Origin: Patellaria atrata CBS 101060
Lineage: Eukaryota; Ascomycota; Dothideomycetes; Patellariales; Patellariaceae
DNA: 64,000 nucleotides
Assembly: GCA_010093705.1 (NCBI GenBank)
Contig: MU006103.1
Span: 186,001 to 250,000, forward strand
Direction: 5' to 3'
The notes below the pieces were generated by a model that did no database searches, was not told the origin of the DNA, and was given only the letters and a program-made list of their open reading frames with translations. Numbering within the stretch: position 1 is the first letter of the stretch; the number at the start of each line of letters is the position of its first letter. Positions 1-11,032 of this stretch are shown piece after piece. The position numbers were made by a program, and so were the translations under genes.

Positions 1-511
1 ACATGCGTGCGTGAACAGTATCCCCATGCTGAGAATCCCAGCGATATCCCGAATGCTTCGTCGTCTTGGATAACTTATTTAGCTCATTTGCGCGGCGAGA
101 TTCCACCTCATGCTTGGCAGACTCAGCGTCTGACCGACGTTGGGCAGCCGCCGCTTTTTTTGCCGCTATCTCCTTCTTGCTAGCCTCGACCTGCCTCTTC
201 AGCAGTTCAGCTTGTTCTGTTATGAGCCGTACGCGTTCCTCAACTTCGGTAATCTCGGCGCGGACTCTTTCTAAATCTGCCGTCTTCGCACTCTCATGGA
301 GATCGAATAAAGCTCCTGATAGTGTGATACTTCGGTTGGTCGGGGCATCAGTATTATTTACAAGCGCTTCTACATGCTGTCCGACCTTCTCTTTATCTAT
401 GAGGGTTGTGGCGAGAGCTATTCGAACGGGATAGAGGGCAGTTCTAACGCAGGTGGGACAGTGAAACTGAAGTTTGGGAACAGGCGCCCGTTCGCATATA
501 TCGCACTGCAT
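1..511 (-). CDS. ATG14: Autophagy protein Atg14 (N-terminal part, runs off the left edge)
   Basis: Reading the minus strand from the ATG at 511 gives an uninterrupted frame of 170 codons to the window edge. The N terminus carries two CxxC pairs, at residues 3-6 and 18-21, then a long charged helical stretch rich in Glu, Lys, Arg and Ala (about residues 75-150) expected to form coiled coil. This is the layout of fungal Atg14, the subunit that directs the Vps34-Vps30/Atg6-Vps15 phosphatidylinositol 3-kinase complex to autophagosome formation. The CxxC pairs are the conserved cysteine repeats of the family and the coiled coil contacts Atg6. No intron is seen in the visible part. It diverges from the gene at 1101. 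A Vps38/UVRAG-type paralogue is the main alternative; the short cysteine-rich start favours Atg14. Confidence 0.72.
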   Translation of the reverse strand, partial: MQCDICERAPVPKLQFHCPTCVRTALYPVRIALATTLIDKEKVGQHVEALVNNTDAPTNRSITLSGALFDLHESAKTADLERVRAEITEVEERVRLITEQAELLKRQVEASKKEIAAKKAAAAQRRSDAESAKHEVESRRANELNKLSKTTKHSGYRWDSQHGDTVHARM

Positions 512-1100
512 CTTAGACTATGTGATGTCTCCGGGAGTGAAGGGTCGTCGACGTTCGTATCCAGCAGAGTTGCGAAATATGGGATGATGTATCATGTTGA
601 ACTTGGGTTTCTGCCTGGGAACTTAGCGATCCATGGTAGAGAGTGAGATTAACGCGAAATGTCTTTAAGAGTCAGTCATGAGCGTAGGTTGTGTATGAGC
701 AGCTTTAGAGAGAGAAAGGGTCACGGGTAACGATAATCCGTTTCAGAGGAGAGATATGTGCCTCTGAACCTGTGAGTCGAGGATGATGACTTTCATGTCC
801 TGGTGATTCCCATCTCCGCCGGTCTTGGCCTAGCGGCACGGGATGGGAAGGTTGTCATGTTTGCACCCGCGCTCCTTCCCATCCGATCAAACACCTCCCT
901 GCATAGTAACATGTAATGCCTCGAGCAAATTGTCAACTCTCATTCTATAACTTGTACACATAACTCAAACTGCTCAACACGGGGTCCGACGTGTAATAAC
1001 AAACGCTTAATTCAATTGCTTGCTCTCCTGCACTAACTTCTTACCACAGCGGTGATCGTGTCTCTCCAACATATCTGGATCATTGATTCCCGGACGCGCC
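512..1100. promoter_or_regulatory. Shared upstream region of two divergent genes
   Basis: This 589-base stretch separates the ATG14 start (minus) from the start of the 167-residue protein (plus), so it should contain both promoters and both 5' leaders. I see no TATA-like box that stands out and no further coding frame with a good start. Confidence 0.5.
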
Positions 1101-1768
1101 ATGGAGCATCAGGGCAGGGATTTGAAGAGTGAAGATGCCGAAACGAAATATGAAGACGAGGTAGAAAGTTCCTCGACGGCCGGACATCCAGAACAAGTCG
1201 AAATTGCTTCAGTGCAACGACCAAGAACACCCAAAGGTGAAGATGACGAGCCCAATGGTCTGTCAGATCGGATTGAGACAGATGAAGCTGACGGTGAGAG
1301 TGAAGACCCTGGCGAGGAGATAGAACCTTATGACTGGGATGATTTGTATCGAAGATTTTCAGAAATGGTAGCGGAGCGGGAAGAGGAGGAGGGCAAACTG
1401 ATGAACGAATTCGTGCAACTTTGCGGCGTACGGGATCCTTGCGTTCCAACACCTAAGGGTTCTGACTGAAAGTGAACAGTTCTTCCAACAATGGGCGAAT
1501 ACCACGACCGTTCATGAGGTTGAGCGCGCATCTAAACGGTAAGTGATCTACATTTCCCCGTGTGTGCGTACTGTACCGTCTGACTCTGCGTCTGTAGATT
1601 ACGAACCCGTGTATACCACGTTCAAAACTCAGAGAGCGAACTTGAAGCGAAAAGACAGCATTGTCAGTCATCAGACTACCTCTATCACCTTGACCTTTTA
1701 CTGATAGTCTTCCAGATCTCAACGTTGTGCAAGCTTTCCAAAGTGCGCTGAGTCTTCTTAACGGATGA
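1101..1768 (+). CDS. Small conserved fungal coiled-coil protein of unknown function
   Basis: Four exons, 1101-1427, 1480-1538, 1598-1662 and 1716-1768, join in frame to encode 167 residues. All three introns have GT/AG ends. The start is the first ATG in frame; the reading frame opens slightly earlier but without an ATG. The first 80 residues are acidic and of low complexity. The rest is predicted helical, with a WDDLYRRFSEM segment, an FFQQWANTTTVHE segment and a C-terminal VVQAFQSALSLLNG. I remember similar short proteins in many filamentous ascomycetes but no assigned function. No signal peptide, membrane segment or catalytic motif is visible. The first intron is the least certain: an alternative donor 18 bases upstream would also keep the frame. 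Confidence 0.7.
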
Positions 1769-2881
1769 CGCTTCTTCTTTGTTGCAGGGATAACATATAA
1801 CTACCTCAGATATTCTTACCTCTATCGAAGCTTTGCAAGCTCCAAGAGAGGAAACACCGACACCCTCTCAGCGACAAGGTACAGGTCTACGCCAGCTGAG
1901 TTCTATATATCATAATAATTAGCATCCCATACGGTGTATCATCCTCTGATGTCTCAATTACTATCCTGGCTCACTTCCCGATATGTCCGAGAGACCGAAG
2001 GAGCGGTATTGTGGCACGCGGGAAACTCCCCCATTGGAGCCAATACAAATTACGCCACAGACGCCGCATCTGTATTGAACAGATCCCATCGGCGCTAGAA
2101 GTGGACCCCGCCAAACCAGATGGGCAGTCCCAAGACCACTTTGGACGACAGAACATATTAGCAGCACTCTACACAAACGAGCACACATATAACGTCGCCA
2201 TATTATTAGAGTCCCCAAATACGAATCTTTATTTAATATTGCATATCCTCACCCAAAGATGACGTGCTGCCCGCATGCCCAAAACACACCTTTCGGGAAC
2301 ATCACTCCGCTCCGAAACGAAAAGATAGCTCGCTCTGCCACTCTTAATAACAATATCCTCTATTTACAGCTCTAATAAGGGAAAAAAAAGAAGCCAAAGA
2401 AATTTATCCCGTAAACGACAACGTGAGATGATATCGATCGCAAGCCCTATCATATCTGAGAATTCGTATGAGCTACCCCCGGATGTGAAGCACGATGCCC
2501 CGCAAGCTCTAAATGTTCCTTGATGCATGCAGTAACGGAAATAATATCGAGAGAAGATGCGAAAGACGCAGGTGCGGCGGATAATTTGACTGAAAACAGA
2601 AGTTCGAACGCGGTGCGAATCGGATATGTTGATCTGAGCGTAGTACTGAATTGTTGTGTGCTGGTGACGAACGAGAAATTTGGTAGTAGATGGTCGTACA
2701 GAAAGCAAGTAGAAGATTTCGAAATGATGCCGCTTTACGAAAAATTCCAGAAGAAGCGGTCACGGATCACACGAATGGGTTTGGTTTGAGTGTAAGGACG
2801 AATGGGTTTGGGTTTAGTGTAAGGCACAATAGGAATGACGACTTTTTCTTTGGCACAAGGAGAAAGTGTTAGACAGAGAGA
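1769..2881. other. Convergent intergenic region
   Basis: About 1.1 kb between the 3' ends of the 167-residue protein gene and thioredoxin reductase. It should hold both 3' untranslated regions. Short open frames here lack supporting motifs. The only structure I see is a 27-base tandem duplication at 2771-2824. Confidence 0.5.
2771..2824. repeat. 27-base direct tandem duplication
   Basis: Two adjacent copies (2771-2797 and 2798-2824) both begin acgaatgggtttgg and end agtgtaagg, with one or two mismatches in the middle. It lies in the 3' flank of the thioredoxin reductase gene. Confidence 0.85.
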
Positions 2882-4290
2882 CTAAAGGAGAGGGTTAGAG
2901 CGGTACTCAGGCACAATACCGTTAATCTGGCTTTTCGTAGCTTGATTCTCCTTCTCCAAATCGTTGTCCACCTCATCGTCTTGCTCGGCAAGCCATTTCT
3001 CGGCCTCAAGGGCTGCTACGCAACCAGAACCTACGCTATGTTAGCCTCTTACTAAAAATAGGGTAATTATTGATCTGAAGGTAATAATGATATAACGCAC
3101 CAGCGCTGGTGATGGCCTGTCTGTATCTCTTGTCCTGCACATCACCTGCAGCGAATACACCATCGATGCTGGTCAGACCTCTGCCAGGCTCTGTCTTTAG
3201 ATATCCATCTTCATCCATATCTAATTGCCCTTTGAATAGCTTTGTCGCAGGATCGTGTCCAACAGCGTAGAAGAGACCGTTGGCTGTGATTTCTTGTACC
3301 TCACCAGTGATTTTGTTCTTGATCACTAGAGATGACATGAGACCTCCTTTCTTCTCGTCTCCTTTAATTTCCACACCGTGAGTGTTGTACTTAATCTCGA
3401 TCTTCGGGTTCGTGGTCAATCTCCGTGCATTCGCTCTTGAAGCTCGTAGTTTATCCCGTCTCACGAGGACTGTAACTTTGCTCGCCTTCTTTGTTAGGTA
3501 TATCGCCTCTTCGACCGCAGAATCGCCACCTCCGATAACGACCAATGGTTTGTTACGGAACATTGGAAGCGAACCGTCGCAAACTGCACATGCGCTTACA
3601 CCGTAGCCCCAGTATTTTTGTTCACCCGGAAGATCTAATCGTCGGGCTTTGGCTCCGGTTGCCACGATCATGGCATCGGCGGTGTGTACCTCTTCTTCAA
3701 TCGTATCGTCGTCCCCCATAGGGTGTAGCCAGTACTTGAAGGGCCTCGACTTTAGATCGACTTTGGCGACTGTCTGGGAGATGATTTCGCAACCGCATGC
3801 TTCTGATTGCTCTTTCATGTGGTCCTAAATAGAAGTTTAGGGTAATTCATGAAGTATAAGAGGAATATTGTCATTCAACTAACCATCAACTCTGTGCCTT
3901 GAATCTTCACGAAGCCGGGATAGTTTTCGACTTCGTCTGTGGTAGTCAATTGACCACCGGCTGCGATTCCCAGGGCTAAGAAACCCTCATACATCACGGC
4001 TTGTCCAGTGTCAGCGTAGTACCTTGAACTCAGACATTTACATACGTTTTAAATCTGCTCTTGCTGCGTATATCGCCGCAGTGTGCGCAGCAGGGCCGGA
4101 GCTGTTCAAATACCCATTAGCATATGTAGTCAGACAGGTAGATCATGGTTAGAAGTAGCGGCGCATTTCCACGCCTGAGTTTCAGGGAACAAGAGGTTCG
4201 CGTACCCGATGACTATACACACTGTCAGCGACGGTTTTTCCCCTGGTATTCAAGTCGGAAGTTGTACATACTAACTAGTTTTGAATGCAT
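2882..4290 (-). CDS. TRR1: Thioredoxin reductase (low-molecular-weight, FAD/NADPH)
   Basis: Transfers electrons from NADPH through FAD to thioredoxin in the cytosol. Exons from 5' to 3' are 4272-4290, 4206-4212, 4046-4101, 3884-3999, 3101-3824 and 2882-3030, giving 356 residues, close to the family length of about 320-340. Visible motifs: FAD-binding GSGPAA at residues 9-14, redox-active CAVC at 145-148, NADPH-binding GGGDSA at about 164-169, and the C-terminal FAD motif [11 protein letters not shown]. The second exon is only 7 bases long and encodes part of the first glycine motif. It is needed because no other combination of splice sites in this stretch gives the VIIGSGPAA motif in frame. 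All introns have GT/AG ends. Identification is firm; the extreme 5' structure rests on family conservation. Confidence 0.96.
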
Positions 4291-5261
4291 CTTCCTCGCT
4301 CCTGTGACTGCGGTTGTGAAGGGAGTTGTGACAGAGGGGAGCCCCGCGGTCGTTGTCTGTTTCTGTTGTATCGAAGCGGCCGCAACTAACCCAACTGATG
4401 AGCGAAGATGCGGGAGACTTGCTCGACGGAAAGCTGAGGCGAACACTTTGGCGGTTATTCAATCAAGATGTATAAGTATTCTGAAGTTTGTTTACAACGG
4501 TTTACGTTGGTGGGGGGGGGGGGGGTTCCCGGAGAAAGCTGGGGGTGTAGGTTTCTCGGTGCGGTGAGGTATAGAGCAAGTTATTGCACGCGATGAAATT
4601 TCGGGTGGAAGGGGAACGGAGGGGTGAGGGTTTGGATTGGATTAGTATTGATAGTGGGGTGTACAAAGAGTATGTAGAATATTAATGTTAAGAGAGCAAG
4701 TAAAGAGGATTTATTCAGCAATGATTGATTTCTAAGGAAGTACGAAGTTTCTGACTCTAGCTGGAAGTATTTTATCGTGTACGTCGACTTTATCTGACAA
4801 GTCTCGAGTGATACATTTTCGGGGCTTCCTTATTTCATCATGGCGCCATTCCGGGCTGGCAGAATTGCAGAAACCTCCAAGCGGCCCTTCCATCCTTCTG
4901 CAGCCTATGCAACCTCTTCTCGCCGATTTGCGAAACAGCTACCGCCTACGCTTAGGCCTTGATATCACTCAGCAAAACCTCCACCAGCTCTACATCTGCT
5001 TACCGATCTTCGTCCACCCAGACCATCCAGACCAACTATGGTAATGATAACCTGGTGTACGGACGACTTCGAACACGTCTCCAAAACCCAGGAAAGCTGA
5101 AACCTTGTGTCAGATCTGAATCATTCGTTCTTCAAAGCAAGCGGACGATCATCGTCCGAATTCCAGGTCACGATAGATTGAATTCAAGCAAGATGCAACC
5201 TATTTTTGTCGCACACAAGACATGTCAACCGTTCTGATGGTATATGGCGTTCCTGTAACTA
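4291..5261. promoter_or_regulatory. Upstream region of thioredoxin reductase; 3' flank of TRM82
   Basis: Nearly 1 kb between the TRM82 stop and the thioredoxin reductase start, both on the minus strand. It should contain the reductase promoter and the TRM82 3' end. A G14 run lies at 4512-4525. Open frames on the plus strand around 4830-5237 show no recognisable domain. Confidence 0.45.
4512..4525. repeat. Poly-G tract (14 bases)
   Basis: Uninterrupted run of 14 guanines upstream of thioredoxin reductase. It is one of three long G/C homopolymers in the window; its true length may be uncertain. Confidence 0.9.
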
Positions 5262-6966
5262 TCAAGTATCACTCTCCCCTCCTCGCTTTCTGAGGTTCTC
5301 AATTCCGTATAGGATATCATGCATTGACCCAACATCTCCCACGGTGTTGATCTCTTTGTCCGCTTCATACAATATTTCATTCAATTCGTCGATTCTATTC
5401 CACGACTTATCACTCTTTATCACGAAAGATTGCAAGCGGGAGATCCGTTCCTGTCAAACACATCAGGATATAGTTTCATCAGTCTGTAGTCAATTCAAAT
5501 ACGTACCATTTCCTCTCCGGTACAGCTCGATTTAACGCTGGTGTCTATAGACACTATAACAGAATTTCCAGCAACAACAACATCCAAGGGATTCCCATTG
5601 AGAGGTATGGACCGCAGTACCGGGTCCGGACTTTCCAGATCTGCAATGGCTAGATGAAAAAGAGCTGGGACTTCTTCACAAGTAACCAACAACTCTGTCT
5701 GTACCTCACATTAGCTTCCGTCCGCTTCAGAGACATATCCGGCCGAACGTACCGACTCCCCCGGGCCTTGTGGGTAAGCCCACAGACCTGAGACTGCTAT
5801 CTTCCTCTCCTCTGGTTCCCTTACTGGCGGATCACCTTTTCCTGTAGGTCTTACATTCTTTGGAAACTCTCCAACAGCTCCGTGGATGTTGATTTTGTTC
5901 TTCAACCCCCTGTTCACCCAATCCCAGACTGCCAAAAAGTCGTCACCACCGCCGGAGACCAAAATTTCTGGCCTAGGCAGGCATATCCTACTAACGAATT
6001 CCTTATGGCCCAGGCAAAAACCCTCGATAATGTGGGCTTGTGGAACCCCTCTAGAAACTCGGATATGCTCATCTCTGTCTGCAGTTAGGATATAGTTACG
6101 CTTCGACCCCATGTTCTCGTCACTTAGCGTAACTAATGTCAGATCAGTAAGCATCGATACATGCCCAAGTAGTAATTGGTGAGAGAATTTAAGGGGTTCC
6201 TTTGTTTTGACCGGCTTTTTGATTTTCGCCTGATTTTCTAGCGCTCTTCGATTTCTTGCTGTATGTACAGTCAAGTTAGTTGCAGATGGGATAAATAATT
6301 CTTTTTGCTCTTCCTGGGATGCTTCCATATCGTCAGGTAGGGGAGTACCAATTGGCTCTCCAGAGGGTGGTAGTAGAGGGAGCGCATATACATCTCCAAA
6401 CTTATCCCCACAAAAGATAGTGTCATCATCCCATGTGAGTGCAATAGCAGAAGGTCGCTTTGGCATGCATCTATCTAGTATGAGTGACCCCTATATGAAC
6501 TGTATAGGTTCTACTTCGTTCCTCACCTTTGACTAAGCTGGTCTAGAGACCCCTGTTCAGAAACCGAGAAGACTCTGATGCACTTATCCTCTGAACTCAC
6601 TGCAACCAAATGCTTTCGGTTATGAGAAAGCGTGAGTTTAAGTATATTTGGAGAACCTGGTGGAGGAGACAGCTTGCGCTTTTTTCCGGGTGGCTCTCCA
6701 TGGTCATCATTTTCTTGATCAGCTCTCTACGAAAATGAGTTAGTGACTGTCTGACCACAACTTCGCAGCACAACTATATAATCTGACGGATCCCATACTT
6801 TAGCTTGATTATCTGCTTGAGGCCAAACTTGAATGTTCGACTTCTTTTCAAGGTTAATAGAAAATATTTTTGGCCCGCTTGCGGCGAATAGTATTCTATG
6901 ATTCTCATTTCCTTCCGGTATACTGCAGTCGAGGCAGGAAAATGGAAAACGGTCGTAAACGGTCAT
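5262..6966 (-). CDS. TRM82: tRNA (guanine-N7-)-methyltransferase non-catalytic subunit, WD-repeat protein
   Basis: WD40 partner (yeast Trm82, human WDR4) of the catalytic Trm8 subunit that makes m7G46 in tRNA. Five exons, 6799-6966, 6527-6726, 5753-6470, 5507-5698 and 5262-5450, join in frame to 488 residues. The first ATG in frame is used. Diagnostic stretches are FAASGPKIFSINLE near the N terminus, a basic/proline linker GKKRKLSPPPGS, CGDKFGDVYALPL, LLGHVSMLTDL, TADRDEHIRVSRG followed by IIEGFCLGHKEFVS, and LVSGGGDDFLAVWDW. These are WD-repeat blades in the order found in fungal Trm82. The last 60 residues, after the final blade, are helical and typical of the family. It is divergent from the NUFIP1-type gene. 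Identification is confident; the C-terminal exon boundaries are by frame continuity. Confidence 0.9.
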
Positions 6967-7310
6967 AATTCGTGATAGTGAAAATTCTATGCGGTTGATA
7001 CTGAGTCCTAAATCTTCTCGCCCTGTACTCGATCGGTGAAATAGTTAGCCAGTCGGGAGTGTTCCGCACTTCTGCCGGCAGTAAATACACCGCTCTATGA
7101 TTTTCTAGCTTATGGCCTGCAGTTGCGACAGTCAATTGTCAAACCGCGAACAGCAAAAACGTCTCCCCTCTTGTCGCTAGTTGTTATTTCCAATTTTTAT
7201 CTTGCACTCATAGAATGGTTTAAACTCTTGCAGGTTGTTATCATCCTTATTTCAAGCTTCTTCCCCCAGCACCATTATTCGAATGACAACATTTAAAGCA
7301 GACCTTGACT
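6967..7310. promoter_or_regulatory. Short bidirectional promoter between TRM82 and the NUFIP1-type gene
   Basis: The 344 bases separate two divergent starts, so they must carry both promoters and leaders. A CT-rich patch (tcttcccccagc) lies about 50 bases before the plus-strand ATG. Both flanking products act in RNA metabolism, which would fit co-expression; that is inference. Confidence 0.5.
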
Positions 7311-8955
7311 ATGTCGGCACCCTTCAGGTTCCCTCCACCACCTCCTCCACCGCCAACACTTGCAGCACCACAACGCGAATTTGACTCGGCCTCACCACAT
7401 AAGATTTCCTTCTCTGATCATGGTAATAGGGGTGGGAGAGGAACAGGTCAAGGATATCGAGGTCGGGGATCACATCGCAGTAATGGTCATATTGGAAGAG
7501 GAACGAATAGATTCAATAGAGGTCGAGGGAACTATTCGCAACAAAGCCAACCTTATCCACGCGAGTCGCACGGACAAAACCAATCGAGCGCGTCATACGC
7601 ACCATATAACATAAACTCTCACAGCCAGTCTACTCAGCATCCGCCATCGCATATACCTTACGCACCAAACCCGCAAACCCAACCTACACTATCAAATGCG
7701 CCATATACATCAACCCCATCACCCTCACCGTATGTACAGACCTTACCAAATGGATCACATACACAATACCAACCATTCGCGCCGAACAGTAGTTTCAGCA
7801 ATGGTGCTCATATTTCCGGACCTGCGCCGTTCCTGCAGGCACAGAAGAACAGTAAGCTAGTATTCGATTTTTTTTACAGCAGAATCTGCTACCGGTAATT
7901 TTAAATTACCATGGTAACAATCATGATGCTTTTCGTGAAGATTTTCCAGAACCCGGATACTCAACAAAGTCTCGGAGGAATCAAAATTCTTACAAGTAAC
8001 GTCATATAGATAGATCAAACCCCCCGAAACCTCCAGTTGCCCCAGCTGTCCCGAGCTTTGGATTTACACTACCACAAGTCCCTACTCCAGGCCGCCCCTC
8101 TACTACAAGTAACCGCAACCAACTTGGATTAGTTCCTTCATACAGTGACGATCAAGATGAGGAAATTGAACACGACGCAAACGGAGAAGCTAATGCGGGG
8201 ATTGTAGAGGGGCCGTAAGTAAGATTCGACACAATCGGTTACTATACTAACCCAAAATTAGGAGTAAGAGCCTCGTTGTTGAATACAGGGGTTCCATGGT
8301 TGTTCTCGATACAGCGGAGAAGCTCTCTGCTTGGATCGCAGAACGCAGAAATAGGTTCCCTACAGCGGCTAAACAAGCAGAAGTCGCTAAAAAGAAAGCA
8401 GAAATGCAAGCTTCTCGTAAAACGGAATCCCGTCCTCGGACCTTTGAAAAAAAGAACCGAGGCGGCCTGTCTGAAGTTCAGAAAATTACCAAACCGGTTG
8501 GTGGGCTTGATGCTCGTTCAATTGTCTCGAGTTCATCAGAGTTATCAGACTCCTCAGAGCTCACTGAAAGCGACTCAGATGCCTCCTCCGAGGATGAGGA
8601 TGAGGATGAGGATTCTGATGTAGCCTCCACCACCTCTGAATCTTCAGATTCGGCACCAGAGGAGGTATCAAGTAACTCAAAGCCACCTCCTGTACGGGTG
8701 GAAGCGCCAAAGCGTAATGAACCAACCCAATCAAAGAAGGTTTGTATGAGCTTTGCACGGAAAGGAAGTTGCAAGTTCGGTAAGAGGTGCAAATATCTTC
8801 ACGAGAGAAAGGAGAAGCTGAAGGGACAAGCAAGCAACAGACCGAGTAAGAGAGCTCGTCTGTATGAGCGGTTTGTGGAGAAAGAGCTGGAGGATGAAGA
8901 TAAGCTTGTCCTTGAGGTTATCAAGTTCCTGAGTGGTGAGAACCTGTTGACATGA
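7311..8955 (+). CDS. NUFIP1-domain protein with CCCH zinc finger (Rsa1-like snoRNP assembly factor)
   Basis: The N-terminal exon (7311-7851) encodes a proline stretch, an RG-rich segment and a Gln/Ser/Pro-rich region. The last exon (8262-8955) carries the NUFIP1-type conserved segment (VEYRGSMVVLDTAEKLSAWI then AERRNRFPT), a Ser/Asp/Glu-rich acidic tract, and one CCCH zinc finger with spacing C-x8-C-x5-C-x3-H in CMSFARKGSCKFGKRCKYLH. NUFIP1/Rsa1 proteins help assemble box C/D snoRNPs with R2TP; that is family knowledge. The donor at 7852 and the intron 8215-8261 are clean. The middle is not: the exon-2 acceptor may be at 7941 or 7949, and reading on in frame meets TAA at 7997-7999 before the conserved APAVPSFGF stretch. 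Bypassing it needs an 18-base intron (7996-8013) or a weak 45-base one (7969-8013). Function is confident, exact protein is not. Confidence 0.8.
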
Positions 8956-9355
8956 GCATGGTGAGGTACCGTAGGGGTCTTCTCATCTAGTTGCTGTTTC
9001 TTGAAGAACGTCTTATTGTGGATATGGTCAGTACGATTTGTATGTTATTTGCACGATACCCTTAGATTTTTGGAGCTGGTACGGGGTGGTCGGACGAGAA
9101 TGTATTGTACTCGCACGTGAAAGTATCAGGCAATGTAGAATTTATGAAGTTTGTTGCGAGTAAAATGGCGGATTGTTTAATTCTTGAGAGGAGGACTGGG
9201 TCCTGCTGTCCGCACCGGATATTCCCCGTGTGTACGGCGTGGAGCTTGTATCGCATACAGTACAGCGGATCAAGTGTGAGCCAGGGAAGCGTAAAGGGGA
9301 AGTGGAGGAAGAGTTGCACCTAACGTTTAGGGGGCAGGCGATTCGCGAGGTCATA

Positions 9356-9440
9356 CCGTGACATCGTCCATGCCGTGACATCGTCCATGCCGTGACATCG
9401 TCCATGCCGTGACATCGGCCATACCGTGACATCGGTCATC
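9356..9440. repeat. 17-base minisatellite, five copies
   Basis: Five head-to-tail copies of ccgtgacatcgtccatg. The first three are identical; the fourth and fifth differ at a few positions near the 3' end of the unit. The period is not a multiple of three, which argues against a coding role. Confidence 0.95.
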
Positions 9441-10815
9441 GCATCTTAGATGGTGCTGTGCCATACAGAGTCGCATGAACAAACAAAGAGATGCCATCAG
9501 CCCTGGGCCTGACTAATGTGTCTACAGAGGCGGAGTGGAGGTGTGGTACTTCGAACAAGTTTCAAGCATCATAAACTGCGATAGGGCGCATGTTCGGCTT
9601 CCACATCTTCCGTCCAAAGAATGGACGTTTCCTCACTCGTACTGTAAAACTGGCCCTCACGTTCGACGTGATTCCCGTGACGTTCGTCTGGGACGAAACG
9701 ATCTCTCTACCTGAGGAAGTACCGAAGTAGAAGGGAAACACACCAGTTTATGCATGAAATTGCCCCGTGGACTTACGACCTCTCTCACGCGAGAACAACG
9801 ATCGATCAAACTTCGCCGAGTGCTCGTTATACAAACAGCGACTACGCACACCAATCAGCTCGAATGCGGGGGAGGAAGTCGTGACCCTGAGTCGTCGCTT
9901 CCCCTTTTGTTGTTTCTCGAAGTTTGGTGTCGTTTCAGATCGCGGGACCCCCGGTCGTTTCAGAATTATACACCAATGAAGATGTCGACCTTGGCCCTGC
10001 ATAAAACAGCATAATCGGAAAATAAGACGCCCAATTGTCGGTCATGGCCAATGGAAATGGTTGTCAGGAAAACGGGAGAGAGATGGAGTTGCTAAATTAG
10101 GCATAGGCGAGATTATAGAGCTCACGCCGCGCGCCTTAGTGAGCCAGAGATGTGCCAGCCCTTGTCAGTGTCGAAACATCAAACCTCAAAGGGAATCTTT
10201 GCCGCTGAACCGTAGAGAGGTCTCCACGTTACCATCAGAAAAAAATAAAATAAAAATGGTGAAATGAGGATAGGTGAGGAGACCTGGGCCCAGAGACCGC
10301 TCTGTTTCATCTCGCTGTCTATGCTGGGAAACGCTGTGGTGGATCTGCTATTTTGGCCTGGGGTCAGGTACAAGTTGTGAGAATTTCCCCTGCAGAGTAA
10401 TTCTTCTGACTCTTCTTCAACCTCACCGGCTACGTGAAGCCTTTTTTCCTTCTTCTTTCCTTTGCTTCGTACGAGTATACATACATTCTTTTCTAAAGAG
10501 CCTTCTCTGCTCTTCTGATCACTCTCTCTCCATCACTTCTTTTCTTTTCTTTTCCGGTCCAGTTCGCACCAGTTGCGGGGATTGACGTATACTATACTCT
10601 CCTACACTCTCATTGTTTTCGATATTTGTTCGAACCAACTATACATCGTGCCGGCACGTGATACTACCAAATATTGAGCATTACCATTTGATTATCTCCA
10701 GTTCAGAGTAGCTGGATTGCAGCTCATAAGATCTGTTTCGGGTAAGTGAGTTGTTGTCACATTGTACACCTCTACACCTCGCGTGGCATACAACAAAGGC
10801 TTTCTATCCCCCCTT

Positions 10816-10835
10816 CCCCCCCCCCCCCCCCCCCC
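10816..10835. repeat. Poly-C tract (20 bases)
   Basis: Uninterrupted run of 20 cytosines preceded by a broken C-rich stretch, about 200 bases upstream of the subtilisin ATG. Confidence 0.9.
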
Positions 10836-11032
10836 AAAACCATTGTCAATAGCTATCGTTCTTTATACCAATTCTAACAATGACATTAATAAGGTATCCA
10901 TTTGACAAACCAAGCACATTGTTACCACGTTCTTTTTACCTTTTAAGACCACGCCTCTGGGAGGCTTGGCCAAGTTCCATATCTAAAGAAATCACACACG
11001 AATCTCATACCCTGCATACACCAACTATCACG

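Larger units (their letters stand above)
8956..11032. other. Long intergenic region before the subtilisin gene
   Basis: About 2.1 kb without a supportable gene. It contains a 17-base minisatellite (9356-9440), a C20 run (10816-10835) and CT-rich patches near 10430-10560 that probably belong to the subtilisin promoter and leader. Short open frames show no known domain. Confidence 0.5.

Noticed and set aside
4830-5237. Plus-strand frames upstream of thioredoxin reductase, one with an Arg/Ser-rich start resembling a mitochondrial presequence
   Set aside because: No splice combination gave a longer convincing protein, and the region runs into the TRM82 3' end on the other strand.
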